Origin: Candidatus Nitrotoga fabula
Lineage (GTDB): Bacteria > Pseudomonadota > Gammaproteobacteria > Burkholderiales > Gallionellaceae
Direction of reading: 5' to 3'
Assembly: GCF_905221025.1 (NCBI RefSeq)
Contig: NZ_CAJNBL010000024.1
Span: forward strand, 1 to 64,000
DNA length: 64,000 nucleotides
This document shows, in pieces, positions 57,002 to 64,000 of this stretch. Made by a program: the position numbers and the translations under genes. The notes under the pieces were generated by a model, which was given only the letters and a program-made list of their open reading frames with translations, did no database searches and was not told where the DNA came from. The number at the start of each line of letters is the position of its first letter. Position 1 is the stretch's first letter.

Positions 57002-57322
57002 ATGGGTGACTGGGTGACAGTAGCGCAGACTGGAGAACTCGCGCCGGGTGAATTCAGGGCTGTAGATCTGGATGGTACAAAGGCAGTGGTATTTAATCTT
57101 GAAGGACAATACTATGCCATTGAGGATGTATGCACGCATGATGGAGGGCAGCTGACCGGTGGCACAGTGGAAGGGGATGAGATCATATGTCCGCGTCATG
57201 GTGCACGTTTCTGCATAAGGACGGGTGAGGCACTGACTGCGCCGGCTTATGAGCCGACCGCATCTTTTCCCGTGCGCACTGAAAATGGCGAAATTCAGGT
57301 GAGGGACAATCGCTGGGACTAG
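57002..57322 (+). CDS. Rieske [2Fe-2S] ferredoxin
   Basis: A 106-residue soluble Rieske protein. Cluster ligands are C-x-H in DVCTHDGGQLTGG and C-x-x-H in ICPRHGARFC. The final domain residues (VRTENGEIQV) match the non-haem oxygenase ferredoxins and the small Rieske proteins seen next to suf genes. No oxygenase gene is close, so it probably carries electrons for cluster assembly or another reductase; this is inferred. The ATG at 56990 is an alternative start. Confidence 0.92.
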   Translation: MGDWVTVAQTGELAPGEFRAVDLDGTKAVVFNLEGQYYAIEDVCTHDGGQLTGGTVEGDEIICPRHGARFCIRTGEALTAPAYEPTASFPVRTENGEIQVRDNRWD

Positions 57323-57461
57323 TCTTGACCGTAATTCGTTCGGGTGATCTGAGCCTACAGTGTTATAGCGGCCCCGGGTTATGGAAGGCTGAATGAACAA
57401 GCTGATTGTGAGGAACGATGACAGGGTTTTATGGATCCTTACATTGACAGGAATATTATAG

Positions 57462-58028
57462 ATGTCAGAACAGCAGTTTACCGAGCAGGATTGGCGCCGG
57501 CTTCTGGCAAGCCTGGGGGAGGATCCGGATAGGCCCGGCCTGGTCGAAACACCATCCCGCCTTGTGGGTGCATGGAAGCACTGGACTTCCGGGTACACAC
57601 AGGATCCGGAAGAAATTCTAAAGGTATTTGAAGACGGGGCAGAAAAATACAATGAGCTTATCGTGATACGGGGTATACCGGTATACAGCCATTGTGAGCA
57701 TCATCTGGCTCCTTTTTTTGGCAAGGCTACGATTGGTTATGTTCCGGATGGGAAAATAGTGGGTTTGTCCAAACTGACGCGTCTGGTTAATTGTTTTTCC
57801 AGGCGGTTACAGGTGCAGGAGCGCCTGACCATCCAGATTGCCGAGGCACTGATGGTGCATCTTCAGCCTAAGGCAGCCGGTGTGGTGATACGTTGCCGGC
57901 ATATGTGCATGGAAAGCAGGGGCATCAGTGTCGGGGGAGAGGAAACGGTTACGTCTGCCATGCTTGGTGAGCTTCAGCCTAATCTGGCATTGCGGACTGA
58001 ATTTTTGGCACTGGCGCGTGAATCATAA
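57462..58028 (+). CDS. folE: GTP cyclohydrolase I (FolE, type IA)
   Basis: A 188-residue enzyme that opens GTP to dihydroneopterin triphosphate for folate or queuosine-type synthesis. Zinc ligands are in HCEHHLAPFFG and VIRCRHMCMESRG. The conserved LSKLTRLVNCFSRRLQVQER is present. Length is short but normal for type IA in bacteria. AGGA lies before the ATG. Its place in the Fe-S region may only be positional. Confidence 0.95.
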   Translation: MSEQQFTEQDWRRLLASLGEDPDRPGLVETPSRLVGAWKHWTSGYTQDPEEILKVFEDGAEKYNELIVIRGIPVYSHCEHHLAPFFGKATIGYVPDGKIVGLSKLTRLVNCFSRRLQVQERLTIQIAEALMVHLQPKAAGVVIRCRHMCMESRGISVGGEETVTSAMLGELQPNLALRTEFLALARES

Positions 58029-58046
58029 ATTACACCCATAAATAAT

Positions 58047-59210
58047 ATGAATTTGCATGGACCGATTTATCTGGATTATGCCGCTACCACGCCAGTTGAT
58101 CCGCGTGTTGCCGGGATAATGATTCCATATTTGACAGAGCAGTTTGGCAACCCGGCAAGCTCGCATGCCTATGGCCGTGCAGCGGAAGGCGCAGTTGAGC
58201 TTGCGCGTGAGCAGGTTGCTGCACTGGTAAATGCTGACCCCAGGGAAATCATCTGGACGTCAGGTGCAACCGAGTCCAACAATCTGGCCCTGAAAGGGGC
58301 AGCGTATTTTTATCAGAGCAAGGGAAAACATCTTGTTACAATGAAAATTGAGCACAAGGCTGTGCTTGATACGGTATTTGAACTGGAAAGGCATGGTTTT
58401 TCAGCTACTTATCTTGACCCTGAGCCGAATGGACTGCTTGATCTGGGAAAGTTCGAGGCAGCGTTGCGCCCGGATACCATTATCGTTTCGATAATGTATG
58501 TCAATAATGAAATCGGAGTGATCCAGGACATTGCCGCGATTGGGGAAATCTGCCGAGCACGCGGCATTCTGTTTCATGTAGATGCTGCACAGGCTACCGG
58601 GAAAATTGCAATTGATCTGCGTGGGCTTAATGTGGATTTGATGTCGTTTTCTGCACATAAAACGTATGGACCGAAAGGAATCGGGGCACTATATGTGCGG
58701 CGCAGGCCGCGAGTGCGTCTTGAAGCGCAGATGCACGGCGGCGGCCATGAGCGCGGTATGCGCTCTGGTACCCTGGCTACTCATCAGATTGCCGGAATGG
58801 GAGAAGCATTTCGCATTGCGAAAATGGAAATGGAGATTGAAAACGAGAGGGTACGCAGTTTGCGCGACCGCCTGTGGCAGGGCATGTCCGGTATGACAGA
58901 TGTGTATCTGAACGGTGATCTGAAGCAACGCGTTCCCCATAATCTCAATGTCAGTTTTGGTCATGTTGATGGTGACTCCCTAATCCAGGAGTTAAGTGAA
59001 ATCGCCGTATCCAGTGGTTCTGCCTGCACTTCCGCAAGTCTTGAGCCATCTTATGTGCTGCGCAGCCTTGGGTGCAGCGACGGACTGGCGCGCAGTGCGA
59101 TCCGCTTTTCCGTGGGGCGGTTCACTACCCTGGAGGACGTGGATTTCACGATAGCGCTGCTGAAAAATAAAATCGGGACGCTGCGTGGGCAGTACAAATC
59201 TGTTGCCTAG
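58047..59210 (+). CDS. iscS: Cysteine desulfurase IscS
   Basis: A 387-residue group-I cysteine desulfurase. The PLP Lys is in [16 protein letters not shown] (about residue 204) and the catalytic Cys in the long loop [17 protein letters not shown] (about residue 326). PLP His lies in [11 protein letters not shown]. IscS would give sulfur to cluster, thiamine and tRNA thiolation. There is no iscU, hscBA or fdx next to it, so its partners are elsewhere or shared with suf. A second desulfurase, SufS, is 3 kb upstream. Confidence 0.95.
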   Translation: MNLHGPIYLDYAATTPVDPRVAGIMIPYLTEQFGNPASSHAYGRAAEGAVELAREQVAALVNADPREIIWTSGATESNNLALKGAAYFYQSKGKHLVTMKIEHKAVLDTVFELERHGFSATYLDPEPNGLLDLGKFEAALRPDTIIVSIMYVNNEIGVIQDIAAIGEICRARGILFHVDAAQATGKIAIDLRGLNVDLMSFSAHKTYGPKGIGALYVRRRPRVRLEAQMHGGGHERGMRSGTLATHQIAGMGEAFRIAKMEMEIENERVRSLRDRLWQGMSGMTDVYLNGDLKQRVPHNLNVSFGHVDGDSLIQELSEIAVSSGSACTSASLEPSYVLRSLGCSDGLARSAIRFSVGRFTTLEDVDFTIALLKNKIGTLRGQYKSVA

Positions 59211-59266
59211 TCATGCTGGCAAGTTCAGTATCCGGATGCAACCAGAAATAATACAGGTATTGCACG

Positions 59267-59779
59267 ATGATATTTCCAAATAGGTGCTACAAGCTTTCGA
59301 ATCGCTGGTTTTATTTGGCTGCGGCATTGGTCATTGCCGTGGTATTCGGTACGGCGCTTTACTTGCAGTATGTGTTGCATCAGGAGCCATGCCCTCTGTG
59401 CATGATTCAGCGCGTAATTTTTATTGCCATGCTTGTTCTGTTTGCAATGGCTGCGTTGCATAACCCTGGACGGGGTGGCGCGAAAGCATACGCAGGACTG
59501 TTGTCTTTCCTGGCGATAAGCGGTGTGGCTGCCGCTGGCCGGCATATCTGGTTGCAGCATTTACCTAAAGAGCAGGTGCCTGCCTGTGGACCGGGTCTGG
59601 ACTATATGTTGGAAAGTTTTCCCATGGCTGAAGTATGGAAAGAGCTGATGCATGGTTCTGGAGAATGTGCCGAGAAGGGCTGGACCCTTCTCGGTCTGGG
59701 TATACCTGAGTGGTCCCTGCTGCTGTATGTGTTGCTGGGTGCATGGGCTGTGATGATTGCTTTCAGAAAATCTGCATAG
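59267..59779 (+). CDS. dsbB: Disulfide bond formation protein DsbB
   Basis: A 170-residue membrane protein with four helices. Catalytic pairs are Cys42-Cys45 (PCPLCMIQR) and Cys107-Cys134 (VPACGPGL ... SGECAEKGW), as in E. coli DsbB. The ubiquinone-site Arg follows the first pair. It reoxidises DsbA using the quinone pool. No dsbA is in the window. Confidence 0.95.
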   Translation: MIFPNRCYKLSNRWFYLAAALVIAVVFGTALYLQYVLHQEPCPLCMIQRVIFIAMLVLFAMAALHNPGRGGAKAYAGLLSFLAISGVAAAGRHIWLQHLPKEQVPACGPGLDYMLESFPMAEVWKELMHGSGECAEKGWTLLGLGIPEWSLLLYVLLGAWAVMIAFRKSA

Positions 59780-59891
59780 CCAGTTCATGCTGGGCAAGCC
59801 GGCAGATGAGGACTGGAACTGTCAGGTATTTTGATTCGTATTGGAGATTCGTTTCAAACCTAAGTAACTTTTTAAAAAAAGGAAATCAGAA

Positions 59892-60374
59892 ATGTCGAAG
59901 CAATGGACAGCCCCCCCTGCAATGCAGATTGATCCAAAAAAATCATATAAAGTTGTGATTGAAACTGGACGTGGAAAAATTGTGATTGAACTGTATCCGC
60001 AGCATGCTCCAGAAACGGTAAATAACTTTGTTTTTCTGGCTCGCGAGGATTTTTACAATGGCGTCCGTTTCCATCGTGTAATCCGTGATTTTATGATTCA
60101 GGGTGGTGATCCGACTGGTACCGGAAGAGGCGGGCCAGGTTACAGATTTGGTGACGAAACCATCGGTAATCCGCTCAAGCACGGTACCGGATATCTTTCC
60201 ATGGCGAACGCAGGACCTGATAGTAATGGCAGTCAGTTTTTCATTACGCATAGCCCTCAGCCTCATCTGGATGGGAAGCATACGGTTTTTGGGAAAGTCA
60301 TTGAAGGCATGGATGTGGTTCATGCTATCCAACAGGGCGATGAGATGACCCGTGTGGAGATCATTGAGGAGTAA
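59892..60374 (+). CDS. Cyclophilin-type peptidyl-prolyl isomerase
   Basis: A 160-residue cyclophilin without a signal peptide, so cytoplasmic like PpiB. The active-site motifs are [20 protein letters not shown] (catalytic Arg), [20 protein letters not shown] and [20 protein letters not shown]. It speeds proline isomerisation in folding proteins. A purine-rich ribosome site (AAAGGAAATC) precedes the ATG. Confidence 0.95.
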   Translation: MSKQWTAPPAMQIDPKKSYKVVIETGRGKIVIELYPQHAPETVNNFVFLAREDFYNGVRFHRVIRDFMIQGGDPTGTGRGGPGYRFGDETIGNPLKHGTGYLSMANAGPDSNGSQFFITHSPQPHLDGKHTVFGKVIEGMDVVHAIQQGDEMTRVEIIEE

Positions 60375-60511
60375 ACAGCGTGATGTCAGTGCCGGGGGGT
60401 AAAATCAGGTTGTTTGCAGTCAGCTTTTGGATTCCCGGTGCTGTCACGGATTTTTCAAGTTATTGAGGGAGAAAACATAAGCGCTATTTTCAGACGCATT
60501 AAGGCGCTGAA

Positions 60512-61213
60512 TCAGGATTTAGGGTTGTTTTTCTTTTGGCTTTTTGCATGCCGGATAGCAAGCTCGTATATATCCATCAGGTCTTCTTCCGTGACATCCA
60601 CTACACCATCAATTTGCGTAAGCGCCCATTCAATGTCTTCGCGTTTCAGTTGCAGATGATCTGTCTTCAGTATGGGTTCTGGAGTATGCCGCATCGGGTA
60701 ATGCCGGCCTGGTAACAGGTTGTTGATCAATAGTGCAAGTAATAAGGCAATTCCGGTATTTGCCAGCACTGCCCCGGTAACCCATGCCCAGCCCAAAGAA
60801 TTGAAATGTGTGTTAAATAATACCAGCATGAGTGCCGTGGCAGCGCCAGGCGGATGCAGGCAATGAAAGGAGTGCATCAGAATGATTGCAAGTCCTACCG
60901 CGCAACCTGCCGCAAGTACTGGGTCCTGGATGGACTGACCGCATAACCAGCCAGCCAACGCAGAAAAAGCATGCCCGCCGAATACTGGCCATGGCTGTGC
61001 CATCGGACTGTGCGGTACAACAAAGAGTAGCACTGTGGAAGCAGCGATTGAGCTAATCATGGCCAGGGGAAAGTTGAACTCCGGCAGGAATTGGATTGCG
61101 AATCCCAGCAGGAAAATGGCTATCCCGCTGATTACCGCACTACGTATTCTTTCGGTGAGCGGAATGGGGGCGGTGTGTACTCTGAAAGACAGGATAAACT
61201 CTTTAAAATTCAT
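60512..61213 (-). CDS. HPP-family integral membrane protein
   Basis: A 233-residue protein. About four helices carry the HPP motif FHCLHPPGAATALM that names the family, with LAMISSIAASTVLLF, SPMAQPWPVFGGH and AGWLCGQ. The last 55 residues form a soluble tail resembling a short CBS-like or regulatory end (REDIEWALTQIDGVVDVTEE). Plant homologues have been linked to nitrite transport in plastids; a bacterial role is not established. Confidence 0.85.
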   Translation of the reverse strand: MNFKEFILSFRVHTAPIPLTERIRSAVISGIAIFLLGFAIQFLPEFNFPLAMISSIAASTVLLFVVPHSPMAQPWPVFGGHAFSALAGWLCGQSIQDPVLAAGCAVGLAIILMHSFHCLHPPGAATALMLVLFNTHFNSLGWAWVTGAVLANTGIALLLALLINNLLPGRHYPMRHTPEPILKTDHLQLKREDIEWALTQIDGVVDVTEEDLMDIYELAIRHAKSQKKNNPKS

Positions 61214-61299
61214 AGTGTCTGGTTTCTTTTGTCGTTAACGGTAATAGGATTGGTGGTATAGCGTGTTGCGTATTCCCGGTGCAAGATGGACTACTGGAT

Positions 61300-62136
61300 T
61301 CAGTTGGAAAACAGGTTTACCAGTCCATCCAGTCCTGCAAAATTTAACGCATAACTGGCTTGTGCGAGTACAACCGGTTTTGCGTGATAGGCGATACTGA
61401 CGCCTGCTTGTGCCATCATCTTAAGATCATTGGCCCCATCACCCATGGCAATGACCTGTTCCGGCCTGAGTCCTAATTCATCACGGATGCAAACCAGAGA
61501 GTCCGCCTTGCCTTGCGCATCCAGAATGGGTCCCAGGAGGTTGCCGGTAAGCTTGCCGTTGACAATTTCCAGTGTGTTTGCCCGAGCATAGTCGAGATCC
61601 AGGCGTTGTTTCAGGCGGTCGGTAAAAAAGACAAATCCACCTGATACCAGCATGATCTTGACACCATTTCGTTTTAATTTATCCAACATGGTTACGGCGC
61701 CGCGATTGAGTTGCAGGCGTTCGTCATAAACGCGCTGCAATGCGCTTTCTTCCAGACCGGCCAGTAAAGCTACACGGCGGCGCAGGCTTTCGCAGAAATC
61801 AATCTCTCCACGCATTGCAGCTTCCGTGATGGCCGCTACTTGCGGCTTGATGTGGAACATATCGGCGATCTCATCAATGCATTCAATAGAGATCAGGGTG
61901 GAATCCATATCCATCACAACCAGGCCGAAATCTGATAATTTCTGGTCAGGACGTACAAAGCCATAGTCGAGCTGGTGCTCGTAACAAAAGGCAGCAATAT
62001 CGGCATGGGGCCGAGCATTCAATAACCTGTATGCATGTTCTGCCGACTGTTCAATGCCAGAGGCTTCAGTCAGCGCCATAAGATGGTTCAGATGGGCAGG
62101 GGCGATGCATTGTATGCCCTGAATAATGCAGTTCAT
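61300..62136 (-). CDS. serB: Phosphoserine phosphatase
   Basis: A 278-residue HAD-family enzyme that makes serine from phosphoserine. The catalytic motif VVMDMDSTLISIECIDEIAD is near residue 75, then MLVSGGFVFFTDRLKQ, and AMGDGANDLKMMAQAG. An N-terminal regulatory domain of about 70 residues is present as in E. coli SerB. It lies downstream of mfd and just after the 52-bp duplication. Confidence 0.96.
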   Translation of the reverse strand: MNCIIQGIQCIAPAHLNHLMALTEASGIEQSAEHAYRLLNARPHADIAAFCYEHQLDYGFVRPDQKLSDFGLVVMDMDSTLISIECIDEIADMFHIKPQVAAITEAAMRGEIDFCESLRRRVALLAGLEESALQRVYDERLQLNRGAVTMLDKLKRNGVKIMLVSGGFVFFTDRLKQRLDLDYARANTLEIVNGKLTGNLLGPILDAQGKADSLVCIRDELGLRPEQVIAMGDGANDLKMMAQAGVSIAYHAKPVVLAQASYALNFAGLDGLVNLFSN

Positions 62137-62192
62137 GTGCCTATAATGTGTTACGGGTATGTTAATGATAAAAGGCAGCCGGTTATTTCCTC

Positions 62193-62296
62193 AAAGGGAT
62201 CCGGAAATTTTTTGCGTTGAAAAAACGGGTTACGAGAGCTCATTAAAGGGATCCGGAAATTTTTTGCGTTGAAAAAACGGGTTACGAGAGCTCATT
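62193..62296. repeat. Perfect 52-bp tandem duplication at the 3' end of mfd
   Basis: The unit starting AAAGGGATCCGG is repeated exactly, at 62193-62244 and 62245-62296. The second copy holds the last codons and stop of mfd (NELS then TAA on the minus strand). The first is a non-coding copy of the same piece. No mismatch is seen between copies, so it is recent, or the two are kept alike by recombination or slippage. Confidence 0.95.
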
Positions 62297-64000
62297 GAAA
62301 AAATTTTTGACCGCCATAACACGTTGGGTGATATCGCTGTATTTAAGTTCAATCTTCAGTTTGTCCCGACCGTTCAATTTGTACTGGCGCTTGGTTTGAA
62401 TCAGCGTAATGATGCGTACTGGATCGATTGGAGGATTGGGAATGAACTGGATTTGGATCCCTTCGCTGGAAGCATCCAGTTTCATTATACCAAGCTTTTT
62501 GGCAGTGATGCGAAGCCTGTGGCAGTCCAGAAGTGTATGTGCAGGGGGAGGAAGAAGGCCGAATCGGTCAACCAATTCCTGTTGCATGTCGTCCAGTTCT
62601 TCCGGTTTGGTGCAGTTGGCCAGCCGTTTATAAAGAACCAGGCGCTGGTGGATGTCGCTACAGTAATCATGGGGTAAGAGGGCCGGGGTGTGCAGATTGA
62701 TTTCCGTGGCTACCCCGAGAGGATGCGCCATATCCGGTTCATGGCCCAGTCTGAGGGAAGTAATCGCTGCGTTGAGCATATCCGTGTAAAGAGAGAAACC
62801 AATCTCGTGCATTTCTCCGCTTTGCGATTCCCCGAGCACTTCTCCCGCGCCCCGTATTTCAAGGTCGTGCATCGCAAGATAGAAACCACTGCCAAGTTGC
62901 TCCATTGCCTGGATTGCTTCCAGTCGTTTCTTTGCCTGCGGAGTGAGGCCTTCCAGGTTGTCCACCAGCAAATATGCATACGCCTGATGATGCGAACGCC
63001 CGATCCTTCCACGCAGCTGGTGCAGTTGTGCCAAGCCGAAGCGGTCTGCACGGTTAATGAGAATGGTATTGGCCGTAGGGACATCAATACCGGTTTCAAT
63101 AATGGTTGTGCAAAGCAGTACATTGAAGCGTTGCTGGTAAAAATCACGCATCACAGATTCCAGGTCGCGTTCTGCCATCTGGCCGTGTGCGATTCGGATG
63201 CGTGCCTCGGGAAGTAGCGTTTCCAGTTTCTCCGCCATGTTGGCGATGGTTTCTACTTCGTTATGCAGGAAATAAATCTGGCCACCGCGCTTTAGTTCAC
63301 GCAGCGCCGCTTCTCGAATAATGCCCTGGCTGAAATTGCTGACAAAGGTTTTGATTGACAGGCGGCGTTGTGGTGCAGTGGCAATAACTGAAAAATCACG
63401 CAATCCTTCCAGAGACATTGCCAGAGTGCGCGGGATCGGGGTGGCGGTAAGGGTGAGTACATCTACTTCGGCACGCAGAGACTTGAGGCGCTCCTTTTGC
63501 TGCACACCAAAACGATGTTCTTCGTCAATAATGATCAGTCCCAGATTTTGGAATCGTATTCCTTTCTGGATCAGTTTGTGTGTCCCGATCATGATGTCCA
63601 CACGGCCATCTTCCATATCTTTTAGCAGTTGGGTCTGCTCCTTGGCAGAGCGGAAGCGTGACAGCTGGCCAATTTTGATGGGCCAGTCGGCAAAGCGGGT
63701 GCAGAAATTCTGATAGTGTTGTTCTGCGAGCAGGGTAGTGGGTACCAGAACGGCCACCTGCTTCCCATCCATCGCAGCAACAAAGGCTGCGCGCAGGGCA
63801 ACTTCCGTTTTACCGAAACCTACATCTCCACAGATAAGCCGGTCCATGGGTTTGCCGCTTTGCAGGTCGGAAATCACTGCTGTAATGGCAGCGGCCTGAT
63901 CGGGTGTTTCTTCAAAACCAAAGCCGGCGGAAAATGCTTCATAATCATGCTGCAGTAACTTGAATTGATGTCCTTTGCGCATGGCGCGCTGCGCGTACAG
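62282..64000 (-). CDS. mfd: Transcription-repair coupling factor Mfd, C-terminal half (partial)
   Basis: A minus-strand frame runs from the window edge to TAA at 62282-62284, giving about 572 residues of the C-terminal half. It holds the translocase motifs GDVGFGKTEVALRAAF, DEEHRFGVQQKE, TATPIPRTLAMSL and TIIETGIDVPTANTIL, then the RIGRSHHQAYAYLL motif, followed by the TRCF domain. Mfd removes stalled RNA polymerase and recruits UvrA. The 5' half, with the UvrB-like and RNA-polymerase-binding parts, lies beyond the window. The tail ends inside a 52-bp duplication. Confidence 0.97.
   Translation of the reverse strand: MYAQRAMRKGHQFKLLQHDYEAFSAGFGFEETPDQAAAITAVISDLQSGKPMDRLICGDVGFGKTEVALRAAFVAAMDGKQVAVLVPTTLLAEQHYQNFCTRFADWPIKIGQLSRFRSAKEQTQLLKDMEDGRVDIMIGTHKLIQKGIRFQNLGLIIIDEEHRFGVQQKERLKSLRAEVDVLTLTATPIPRTLAMSLEGLRDFSVIATAPQRRLSIKTFVSNFSQGIIREAALRELKRGGQIYFLHNEVETIANMAEKLETLLPEARIRIAHGQMAERDLESVMRDFYQQRFNVLLCTTIIETGIDVPTANTILINRADRFGLAQLHQLRGRIGRSHHQAYAYLLVDNLEGLTPQAKKRLEAIQAMEQLGSGFYLAMHDLEIRGAGEVLGESQSGEMHEIGFSLYTDMLNAAITSLRLGHEPDMAHPLGVATEINLHTPALLPHDYCSDIHQRLVLYKRLANCTKPEELDDMQQELVDRFGLLPPPAHTLLDCHRLRITAKKLGIMKLDASSEGIQIQFIPNPPIDPVRIITLIQTKRQYKLNGRDKLKIELKYSDITQRVMAVKNFFNELS

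Noticed and set aside
56957..57652. A 231-codon minus-strand frame opposite the Rieske and folE genes
   Set aside because: It is a shadow of two well-supported genes on the other strand and has no family features.
1..64000. CRISPR array, rRNA operon, integrase or prophage
   Set aside because: No regularly spaced short repeats, no rRNA sequence, no phage structural genes and no integrase were found in either strand; the only mobile DNA is the IS21 and IS30 elements.

Overview
The window looks like the chromosome of a betaproteobacterium, most likely one of the Nitrosomonadales. This rests on gene content and order (hisCBHAFIE-hinT-tatABC-degS-like, a waaA/dTDP-rhamnose block, mfd/serB) and not on any database match. 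Most of it is housekeeping DNA. It is broken by one apparently intact IS21-family element, one dead IS30-family element and a few AT-rich accessory stretches.

Left part (1-5.9 kb): the 3' end of a probable Mrp/ApbC-type carrier gene, a PepSY-type membrane protein, a TPR-protein remnant cut off by an IS21 element (istA/istB), a tRNA-Thr(CGT) gene with its terminator, and a CNNM/CorC-type gene with a long, hairpin-rich upstream region. Surface-polysaccharide region (5.9-21.5 kb): apaH, then on the minus strand a WbpM-like dehydratase, a WbpL/WecA-like initiating transferase, a WbpV-like epimerase, two family-2 glycosyltransferases and a Wzx-like flippase. A decayed IS30 copy separates these from the plus-strand genes manC, waaA and rfbBAC. 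Neither wzy nor rfbD is visible. A lone ComEC-like metallo-beta-lactamase-fold protein and a 3'-truncated asmA follow.

Middle (25-41 kb): yajQ, ppnP, the arginine genes argD-argF-argG and rpsT lie on the minus strand. On the plus strand is a histidine run, hisCBHAFIE, without hisG and hisD, continuing into hinT and tatABC. A DegS/AlgW-like protease gene faces tatC, and a Nif3-like gene follows. An AT-rich two-gene cassette of unknown function (62 and 291 residues) sits just before mutS.

Right part (42.9-64 kb): mutS, an alpha/beta hydrolase, suhB, trmJ and cysE lead into an iron-sulfur assembly region: iscR, sufA, sufB, sufC, sufD, sufS, sufU, nfu, a rhodanese, a Rieske ferredoxin, folE and iscS. 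A near-consensus type-1 IscR operator overlaps the promoter in front of iscR, so the cluster is probably feedback-controlled by Fe-S status. CysE feeds cysteine supply to the two desulfurases. dsbB, a cyclophilin, an HPP-family membrane protein, serB and the C-terminal half of mfd close the window. The mfd 3' end carries a perfect 52-bp tandem duplication.

The best candidates for something undescribed are the two-gene cassette at 41.7-42.8 kb, the solitary ComEC-like protein at 21.8-23.1 kb with a damaged metal motif, and the IscR-controlled SUF operon that uses SufU in place of SufE.
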